A DNA stretch of 11,655 nucleotides from Deltaproteobacteria bacterium (GTDB lineage: Bacteria > Desulfobacterota > UBA8473): assembly GCA_030643245.1 (NCBI GenBank), contig DAOWME010000071.1, positions 1 through 11,655 of the forward strand, written 5' to 3'. This document shows positions 6,671 through 11,655 of this stretch, piece after piece (the first letter of the stretch is position 1; every line of letters begins with the position of its first letter). A model generated the notes under the pieces. The model ran no database searches. It was given only the letters and a program-made list of their open reading frames with translations, and was not told the DNA's origin. A program made the position numbers and the translations under genes.

Positions 6671-7609
6671 TCACAGTGCCGGAAGCCGGTTCAGGAGAAG
6701 ATAAAGGAGGAAGGTAACCGCGAAGCAGATGGTCGGAGTACCTACCCAGGCGTAGAAGATCCGGTAAACCCTCTTGATGTGGATTGTCCTGACACCCTTG
6801 GCCAAACCGACGCCGAGAACCCCCCCCACCACGGCCTGACTGGTGGAGACCGGAACGCCGATACAAGCAAAGATATGAACGGTCACTGCTCCGGCCAGGA
6901 TCACAATGAAAGCCGTGTAAGCGTCCAGCTTGACTATCTTCTCTCCCACGGTTATCATTACTCGTTTGCTGTATGTGAAGATGCCTAATCCGATGCTCAG
7001 CCCACCGACCAAGCAGGCCTCAAACGGCGTGAGCATCCCTGGACCGGTGAATGGACCAGTGACATTGGCCACATTGTTTGCACCCAGGGTGTATGCACCG
7101 TAAGCGCCTCCTGTCATAAGGCAATATCGCAGGTACTTGTCATACTGGAAAAGATTGAGGTGGAGTCCATTCAAAAACTTGCCCACAAGGAAATAGAGGA
7201 TGACGGTGAAGATCATCCCCCCCAGGGGTGTTCCCACCCAACAGATCACCACCTTACCCAGCATTTGCCAACGGAAAGTGCCCTCCACGAGACCCATGCA
7301 TACCAGTGAGCCTACAACGGCCTGGGAAGTGGAGACGGGCAGTTTGAGGAAGGTCATGAGGGTAACTGTGAGCGCCGAGGAAAGGGCAACGAGGAAGGCT
7401 GCGTTGAGAGAGATGCTGCTCATCGAACGGTACGTAGCTATCCCCGCCTGCCCTTGCAGAACTGCACCAAGCAAGACAAAGACAAGGCATACGCTTGCCG
7501 CAGTCCAGAACCGAATCATCCGGGAGGCTACGGCCGTGCCGAATATGTTGGCCGCATCGTTGGCCCCCAGGGCCCATCCGAGGAAGATAGCGGAGGTAAT
7601 CTGCCACAT
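6671..7609 (-). CDS. pit: low-affinity inorganic phosphate transporter, PiT family
   Basis: This 312-residue integral membrane protein takes up phosphate, usually as a metal-phosphate complex with protons or sodium. It shows the internal duplication of the family: GANDAAN at 15-21 and GANNVANVTGPF from 176, each followed by PVSTSQAVVG (91-100 and 253-262). Hydrophobic helices fill most of the rest. At 312 residues it is a compact member, lacking the large central loop of E. coli PitA (about 500 residues); both duplicated halves are present, so it does not look truncated. It starts five bases after the stop of the accessory gene on the same strand, so the two form one operon read from the promoter at 8449-8477. 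The substrate could include other anions such as sulfate in related permeases, but phosphate is favoured by the DUF47 partner. Confidence 0.92.
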   Translation of the reverse strand: MWQITSAIFLGWALGANDAANIFGTAVASRMIRFWTAASVCLVFVLLGAVLQGQAGIATYRSMSSISLNAAFLVALSSALTVTLMTFLKLPVSTSQAVVGSLVCMGLVEGTFRWQMLGKVVICWVGTPLGGMIFTVILYFLVGKFLNGLHLNLFQYDKYLRYCLMTGGAYGAYTLGANNVANVTGPFTGPGMLTPFEACLVGGLSIGLGIFTYSKRVMITVGEKIVKLDAYTAFIVILAGAVTVHIFACIGVPVSTSQAVVGGVLGVGLAKGVRTIHIKRVYRIFYAWVGTPTICFAVTFLLYLLLNRLPAL

Positions 7610-7614
7610 GGTCC

Positions 7615-8262
7615 CTAGATCTGTCTTTTTATGGCCACTATTCCGATTCGGTCCGCGGTATTTTCGGCCTGGTCCGAGATCTTGCCGACGAGCTGGACAA
7701 GTTCCTTGAACAGCATCTTTTCGCCTACATCCATATCCGACTTGAAAGTTCGTTCGATAAGTGTGCGTTCCAGCTTATCAGACTCACTTTCCTTGGCATC
7801 CACACCACGTGTCTGGTCAAGCGTCTCGTTGGGGTTGTCAAAAAGGGTATTCATGGATTCTCGTACCCTGCTGTAGGCTTCCACGTTTACTTCCACCAAC
7901 TTCTGAACATCTTCGAGCATCTCCTCCGGTATTTCCAGGCAGAGGACCTTCGTCAGGAAGAGGGCATCTTCCGCTACGCCGGGGATCCGGTCATAGAACT
8001 CCAGGAGCACTAGCAGGTCGCCTCGGGAGTCAGGGAGGAGGGCCTTACCGTAGAGGGTCATCTCGACTTTGCGTCTCAAGTCGTCGGCCTCTGATTCGAA
8101 CTTATGTACTTTTTCAAACTCTCGTTCGAACTCCTGCGTGCAGCCGGTAACCAAAAACCGCATCATGGACTCCCGAAATTGTTCCATGCAGGCATCAACA
8201 GTATCCAGATACTTGTTGATCATCTGGCGTACTTCTGTCTGCTTCTTCCAGAAAAATACCAT
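7615..8262 (-). CDS. Pit accessory protein, DUF47/PhoU-like
   Basis: This 215-residue all-helical cytoplasmic protein is of the DUF47 family (TIGR00153), distant relatives of PhoU. Repeated acidic metal-binding-type motifs are visible: KVHKFESEADDLRRKV near residue 50, VDAKESESDKLERTL near 155, and KISDQAENTADRIG near 195. Members are almost always encoded just before a pit gene and are thought to modulate the permease. That arrangement holds here, with 5 bases between the genes. The start codon at 8262-8260 has GAGG (complement of 8273-8276) about ten bases upstream. The promoter lies about 190 bases upstream, leaving a long leader that contains a hairpin and a possible leader ORF. No substrate-specific clue beyond the pit linkage. 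Confidence 0.92.
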   Translation of the reverse strand: MVFFWKKQTEVRQMINKYLDTVDACMEQFRESMMRFLVTGCTQEFEREFEKVHKFESEADDLRRKVEMTLYGKALLPDSRGDLLVLLEFYDRIPGVAEDALFLTKVLCLEIPEEMLEDVQKLVEVNVEAYSRVRESMNTLFDNPNETLDQTRGVDAKESESDKLERTLIERTFKSDMDVGEKMLFKELVQLVGKISDQAENTADRIGIVAIKRQI

Positions 8263-8274
8263 ATATTATCGACC

Positions 8275-8331
8275 TCACACCGGTTCCCAGCGTTTCCTCT
8301 TGGCATGCTTTAAGACCGAACACGGATACAC
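8275..8331 (-). CDS. possible 18-residue leader peptide of the DUF47-pit operon
   Basis: On the minus strand a strong Shine-Dalgarno AAGGAGG (complement of 8337-8343) lies 5 bases before a GTG at 8331. The frame encodes 18 residues, VYPCSVLKHAKRKRWEPV, strongly basic in the middle. Its TGA (8277-8275) overlaps the Shine-Dalgarno region of the DUF47 gene. Terminating ribosomes would therefore stop at the next gene's binding site, a common layout for translational coupling or leader control. An ATG at 8335 in another frame lies too close to the Shine-Dalgarno sequence. The strong ribosome binding site with no other gene to use it is the main evidence; the peptide itself is not recognised. Confidence 0.35.
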   Translation of the reverse strand: MYPCSVLKHAKRKRWEPV

Positions 8332-8381
8332 GCATTCCTCCTTCGGTCCGGAAAGACGGATGTCGGTCATGGCGCGTCTCT

Positions 8382-8401
8382 AGAGGTTCTCTCTAACCTC
8401 T
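8382..8401 (-). promoter_or_regulatory. leader hairpin of the DUF47-pit transcript
   Basis: AGAGGTT (8382-8388) and AACCTCT (8395-8401) form a perfect 7-bp stem with a 6-base loop inside the predicted 5' leader of the minus-strand operon. It lies between the promoter and the leader ORF. No T run follows on the minus strand, so it is not a terminator. Its function is unknown. Confidence 0.35.
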
Positions 8402-8448
8402 CAAGTGTTCTCCATAGGGACGGCCAAGATTCCCTTGCGATAGTCGGC

Positions 8449-8477
8449 AGTATAGGATAAAATCCTTCCTCTGTCAA
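8449..8477 (-). promoter_or_regulatory. near-consensus sigma70 promoter of the DUF47-pit operon
   Basis: Read on the minus strand, TTGACA (complement of 8472-8477) is followed after exactly 17 bases by TATACT (complement of 8449-8454), five of six to consensus. Transcription would start near 8442, about 180 nt before the DUF47 start codon. Two good hexamers at ideal spacing, upstream of an operon that needs a promoter, make this a strong call. No Pho-box repeats were recognised beside it, so phosphate control is not supported from sequence. Confidence 0.75.
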
Positions 8478-8638
8478 GGTTATGGGCGAGGAAGTCTGAT
8501 CATATGTAATCCAGTTACGTACTCTGAAAGATAAATATTGCCTTCCAAGAAGCATCAAGGCGTGGTATATTATGAGTCTTAAAGGGGACCGAGGGTTAGG
8601 ACCTAAAATACTTTCTTCTAGATTGTTATATCAGGTAA

Positions 8639-8819
8639 GGGACGGGGCCGAAATAACTTCCTCAAGTTGGCGCTCAGATTTAGGTCAGATTTGTTCGATC
8701 TGAAAATACAAAACCACAGGAATAGTTTTGCCTATTTCGAGGATTTTGTGCTTGAAGATCGGGCAAAGATGGCCTGAAGATGAGATGTACAAATGGGGAA
8801 GTTGTTTCGGCCACGTCCC
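8639..8819 (+). repeat. 181-bp full-length palindromic MITE-like element, copy B
   Basis: The element begins GGGACGGGGCCGAAATAACT and ends with the inverted counterpart AGTTGTTTCGGCCACGTCCC. TAA flanks it on both sides (8636-8638 and 8820-8822). The left arm and the reverse complement of the right arm can be aligned over nearly 88 bases, around a short apex near 8726-8732 (AATAG-TTTTG-CTATT). The last TAA lies only 8 bases before the Shine-Dalgarno sequence of the first CoA-transferase gene, so the insertion forms most of that gene's immediate leader. Any promoter for the operon must lie in or upstream of the element. Copy A is the same length in the opposite orientation; the half copy at 11356 is the closest relative. 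Confidence 0.82.
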
Positions 8820-8846
8820 TAATCCAGAATGGAGGATATACGCGTC

Positions 8847-10115
8847 ATGAACCAAGAAGAGCCTAAAGATTTCGCGCTAGAAGGGGTTAAAGTATTGGAT
8901 ATTACAGGTGAGGTAGGTCTCTATACTGCAAAACTCTTCATTGGTTTAGGAGCGGATGTGATTTACGTGGAACCGATTGACGGTAGCCCAGTGAGAGAGA
9001 TGGGACCGTTTCACAAAGACAGACCGGATAGAGAAGGAGGCCTTCAGTTTCTTTACTATAATGCCGGGAAAAGGGCAATCGCCTTAGATGTGAATAGGCC
9101 GAAGGGTAGGGAGATCTTTCTCAAACTATGCGGATGGGCTGACCTTCTGCTTGAGAGTTTCTCCCCCGGTTATCTCGATAAGCTCGATCTCTCCCATAGA
9201 AAGCTTAATGAAGTAAACACCAAATTGGTCCACACCGCTATCACTCCATTTGGTTCAACAGGTCCATATCGTGATTATCCGACTTCCGATATGGTTTCCG
9301 CCGCGCTTGGAGGTTTCTTATATCTGGGAGGCACAGGTAACCGGAAATCGGTTAGGGCGCCGGATAACCAGTCCTACCGTATGGCAGAGGCGCATGCCGC
9401 TGTAGGCAGCATCGCTGCGTTGTTTCATGCCGGCAATACAGGAGAAGGACAATTTGTGGATATTTCAATTCAGGAGTCCGTTGCCACGGCCCTTGAGAAC
9501 GCCATCCAGTATCAGGATCTGGAGGGAGTCTGTCGACGCGGGCACAGCATGGAAGAAGCAGGTGTCGGATTCGGTCTGGTGCCTTGTAAAGACGGTTATG
9601 TGTGTGTTGCGGCAGTGGCCTGGGGTAATTCTCACATGTGGGACACTTTCGTCAACTGGATGAAGGATATACGTGCAGAGGGCGCAGAGTTGCTTGAGGG
9701 GGAGAAGTGGTATTCTCCAGAATATAGACGCACGGATGAGGCATTTGAGATATACGAACGTGTAGTGGGTGAGTATATGAAAAAGCATGACATGGCTTCA
9801 TTATATGAAGACGGACAGGAACATCGGGTTGCTATTACACCTGTCGCCGATGGAAAGAGCCTGTGGGCAAACCCTCATTTTCACGAGAGGGGTTTTTGGG
9901 AATCAGTCTATCATGAGAACCTCGATGGAGATATTATCTTTCCCGGCGCACCCTATCGGTTGGGTGAGTGTCGATGGCAAGTAGGAGAAGTTGCCCCAAC
10001 ATTGGGTCAACATACAAGAGAGATATTGGAAAATTTGGAATATACGGAAGACGAGATAGAGACATTGCATAAAGAGGGTGTGGTTTATGTCGAAGAATTT
10101 GAAGAGACCATTTGA
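8847..10115 (+). CDS. class III CoA-transferase (CaiB/BaiF family), catalytic-type subunit
   Basis: This 422-residue family III CoA-transferase moves coenzyme A between carboxylic acids, usually from a CoA thioester such as succinyl-CoA. Family hallmarks include GVKVLDITGEVGLYTAKLFI and LGADVIYVEPIDG, KRAIALDVNRPKGRE, STGPYRDYPTSD with D148 at the position of the catalytic aspartate, and a C-terminal APYRLGECRWQVGEVAPTLG with GQHTREIL. The length is normal. The start is ATG 8847 because GGAGG (8831-8835) lies before it; the upstream in-frame ATG 8829 overlaps that same ribosome binding site. Its 3' end overlaps the second transferase gene by 29 bases. The closest functional analogues in mind are heteromeric enzymes such as the benzylsuccinate CoA-transferase BbsEF, but no other genes of such a pathway are in the window, so the substrate is open. 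Confidence 0.9.
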   Translation: MNQEEPKDFALEGVKVLDITGEVGLYTAKLFIGLGADVIYVEPIDGSPVREMGPFHKDRPDREGGLQFLYYNAGKRAIALDVNRPKGREIFLKLCGWADLLLESFSPGYLDKLDLSHRKLNEVNTKLVHTAITPFGSTGPYRDYPTSDMVSAALGGFLYLGGTGNRKSVRAPDNQSYRMAEAHAAVGSIAALFHAGNTGEGQFVDISIQESVATALENAIQYQDLEGVCRRGHSMEEAGVGFGLVPCKDGYVCVAAVAWGNSHMWDTFVNWMKDIRAEGAELLEGEKWYSPEYRRTDEAFEIYERVVGEYMKKHDMASLYEDGQEHRVAITPVADGKSLWANPHFHERGFWESVYHENLDGDIIFPGAPYRLGECRWQVGEVAPTLGQHTREILENLEYTEDEIETLHKEGVVYVEEFEETI

Positions 10116-11316
10116 CGGTATCGTTGTCTGTGACTTCACATGGGCCGGTGCAGGACCGATTTGCACAAATTTTCTGGGACAATGCGGGGCTGAAGTCGTC
10201 AAGATAGAGTCACGGAAGAGACCCGACCTAGTGAGGAAAGGAGGCCCTTTCAAAGATGGAATCTGCGAAGGTCTTGAAAGGAGTGGTTATTTTGCTAATA
10301 GGAATCCCAACAAGAAGGGCATATCGCTACATATGGCTAGCCCAGAAGCAAGGGAAGTGGCAGTTCGCTTAATAGAAAAGAGTGATATTGTAATCAATAA
10401 CTTCCGGACAGGACAGATGGAAAAGTGGGGCCTCGGGTATGAGGATGTAAAAAAGATCAAGCCTGACATTATCTATGTGACCATGAGCCTACAGGGGAAC
10501 ACAGGGCCGCACAGTTCCTATATGGGTTTTGGAATAAACCTCAATGCGCTTGTAGGTTTGACACATTTAGCGGCATTCCCTGGAGAGATGCCCTTCGGCA
10601 CCGGTACAAACTATACGGATCATGTAATGGTGCCTACTCACACCTTATTCGGCATTATCGCGGCTCTCATGCACCGGAAAAAGACGGGAAAGGGTCAAAC
10701 CGTTGAGGTCTCTCAGGCAGAAGCGTCCATATGCATGAAACCTACAGACATAATGGCCTACGTGGACCACGGAAAGGTGGAACGCCCGTCTGGTTATCAC
10801 GACAGGAACGCGGCGCCTCACGGCATATATAAGGTAATAGGACACAGAAAGTGGATAGCCATAACGGTCTTTAACGATGAAGAATGGGGGAAGTTAAAGG
10901 CCTTTATGGGCAATCCGGAGTGGGCGGAAAGCGAAAAGTTCAAAACACTTGAAGATAGACTTCGGAATCAGAATAAGCTTGACCAAAGGATTGAAGGTTG
11001 GACGAAGATGGAGTATGGTGAAATATTGTTTAAAAGACTCATAGAGAACGGTGTCAGAGCGGGGTTGGTGTATGATGGGAGGAATGTCTCTGAAGACGAA
11101 GCCTTGAGGGAAAGGGGTTTCCTGGTAAACCTCGATCACCCTGTGATGGGCATAACGCAATATAATCGATTCCCTATGATTTTTTCAAAGACGCCGCTCA
11201 AAATGGAGACCCCTGCGCCGTTACTTGGGCAGCACACAAAAGAGGTGTTAACTGACTTTTTGGGGTACAGCAAAGAAGAAGTTGACCAACTTACCTCGGA
11301 CGGGATCTTAACTTAA
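10087..11316 (+). CDS. class III CoA-transferase (CaiB/BaiF family), subunit lacking the catalytic Asp
   Basis: This 409-residue paralogue of the preceding gene has the same fold markers: FDGIVVCDFTWAGAGPICTN, CGAEVVKIES, NKKGISLHMASPEAREVA, SDIVINNFRTGQMEKWGL, KTGKGQTVEVSQAEA, and a C-terminal PAPLLGQHTKEVL. Where active members carry GxD after the GP[YH] segment, this one reads GPHSSYMGFGINLNALVG, with G149 in place of the aspartate. It is therefore probably the non-catalytic partner in a heteromer with the upstream gene. The start is ATG 10087, preceded by GAGGG (10074-10078) at 8 bases; a GTG at 10078 overlaps that site. The 29-base overlap with the first gene suggests coupled translation and a 1:1 complex. 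The gene ends 39 bases before the half repeat at 11356. Confidence 0.88.
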   Translation: MSKNLKRPFDGIVVCDFTWAGAGPICTNFLGQCGAEVVKIESRKRPDLVRKGGPFKDGICEGLERSGYFANRNPNKKGISLHMASPEAREVAVRLIEKSDIVINNFRTGQMEKWGLGYEDVKKIKPDIIYVTMSLQGNTGPHSSYMGFGINLNALVGLTHLAAFPGEMPFGTGTNYTDHVMVPTHTLFGIIAALMHRKKTGKGQTVEVSQAEASICMKPTDIMAYVDHGKVERPSGYHDRNAAPHGIYKVIGHRKWIAITVFNDEEWGKLKAFMGNPEWAESEKFKTLEDRLRNQNKLDQRIEGWTKMEYGEILFKRLIENGVRAGLVYDGRNVSEDEALRERGFLVNLDHPVMGITQYNRFPMIFSKTPLKMETPAPLLGQHTKEVLTDFLGYSKEEVDQLTSDGILT

Positions 11317-11355
11317 CATTAACCTTGGCCTTTTGTTATCAATTAAGATGCGTTA

Positions 11356-11443
11356 GGGACGGGGACGAAGTAACTTCCTCAAGTTGGCGCTCAGATTTAG
11401 GTCAGATTTGTTCGATCTGAAAACGCAAAACCGCAGGAATAGT
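11356..11443 (+). repeat. half copy (88 bp) of the palindromic element, copy C
   Basis: From GGGACGGGGACGAAGTAACT to GGAATAGT this stretch matches the left arm of copy B with about five differences in 88 bases by eye. It is in the same orientation as copy B. Similarity then stops almost exactly at the apex of the palindrome, and no second arm is found downstream. The left flank is TTA (11353-11355) rather than TAA. It is best read as an element that has lost one arm. Confidence 0.75.
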
Positions 11444-11531
11444 CTGCATCCTTCATATATAGGTTTACACTTTTGAAATTATGGCTGCTTCAACGGTGGT
11501 CAAATTTTAACCCGTGCAGAACTCGCATCTA

Positions 11532-11642
11532 AGTGAGCATAGAGAAAGAACAGTCTAAAGCTACTAAATTTAACCTATAGGTTTTGGAACTACAAACATT
11601 CAAAAAACGAGGCTTTTCCCCTGTTCTTTCTTAACGCTCACT
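11532..11642. repeat. 111-bp element with 22-bp imperfect terminal inverted repeats
   Basis: AGTGAGCATAGAGAAAGAAC at the left (11532-11553) is the inverted counterpart of CTGTTCTTTCTTAACGCTCA at the right (11621-11642), 18 of 22 positions matching by eye. The interior is AT-rich, without a reading frame, and contains the perfect palindrome AACCTATAGGTT (11572-11583). Its ends are unrelated to the GGGACG elements. It may be a second MITE-like family or the remnant of an insertion sequence. No clear target duplication was found. Confidence 0.5.
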
Positions 11643-11655
11643 AAAATGCTCAAAC

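Larger units (their letters stand above)
11317..11655. other. non-coding right edge with repeat remnants
   Basis: No supported gene lies in these 339 bases. They hold the half palindromic element (11356-11443), an AT-rich spacer, and the small inverted-repeat element (11532-11642). No clear Rho-independent terminator for the CoA-transferase operon was found in 11317-11355. Confidence 0.6.

Noticed and set aside
7200..7709. Plus-strand frame of 169 codons opposite the pit/DUF47 genes
   Set aside because: It is antisense to two well-recognised genes and its composition (Arg/Pro/Thr-rich) is that of a shadow frame.
8281..8640. Pho box controlling the pit operon
   Set aside because: No pair of CTGTCAT-like repeats was seen near the promoter; the CTGTCAA there belongs to the reverse complement of the -35 box.
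1..11655. CRISPR array or defence system
   Set aside because: No regularly spaced short repeats and no cas, toxin-antitoxin, restriction or other defence gene were recognised.

Overview
The window reads as a piece of a bacterial chromosome, most likely from an anaerobic Desulfobacterota (deltaproteobacterial) lineage. That placement is an inference from gene content: a B12-binding radical SAM protein, a paired class III CoA-transferase of the type used in anaerobic degradation, a Pit/DUF47 phosphate pair, and abundant Shine-Dalgarno-led genes. No single marker in the window proves it.

Layout. A tRNA-Leu(UAA) with its own sigma70-like promoter lies at 93-294. After a non-coding stretch holding a 181-bp palindromic repeat (479-659) comes a B12-binding radical SAM protein (798-2291). 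It is followed by a strong hairpin (2421-2459) and a tight three-gene operon (2523-5499): myo-inositol-1-phosphate synthase, a fused CTP:inositol-1-P cytidylyltransferase/CDP-alcohol phosphotransferase, and an HD-fold protein that overlaps the fusion gene by 8 bp. A short unrecognised 59-codon ORF (5563-5742) and a membrane-anchored SH3 protein (5879-6565) follow. On the minus strand, convergent with these, is a two-gene phosphate-uptake operon (DUF47/PhoU-like accessory protein at 8262-7615, then the Pit permease at 7609-6671). It has a near-consensus promoter at 8449-8477 and a possible 18-codon leader ORF. The right side carries two overlapping class III CoA-transferase genes (8847-11316). 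These are bracketed by a complete copy (8639-8819) and a half copy (11356-11443) of the same palindromic repeat. A different small inverted-repeat element (11532-11642) sits at the right edge.

How the genes work together. Ino1 makes inositol-1-phosphate from glucose-6-phosphate. The fusion protein activates it to CDP-inositol and transfers phosphoinositol to an acceptor. The acceptor is either inositol-1-phosphate, giving phospho-di-myo-inositol phosphate and then the thermolyte DIP, or a (di)alkylglycerol, giving an inositol phospholipid. The coupled HD protein is a candidate for the phosphatase the DIP route needs. The two CoA-transferase subunits look like an obligate heteromer: the first keeps the catalytic aspartate and the second has glycine there, as described for benzylsuccinate CoA-transferase-like enzymes.

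The most unusual non-coding feature is the dispersed 181-bp element. It is an imperfect palindrome along its whole length, has GGGACG...CGTCCC ends flanked by TAA, occurs in both orientations, and ends only a few bases from the ribosome binding site of the CoA-transferase operon.
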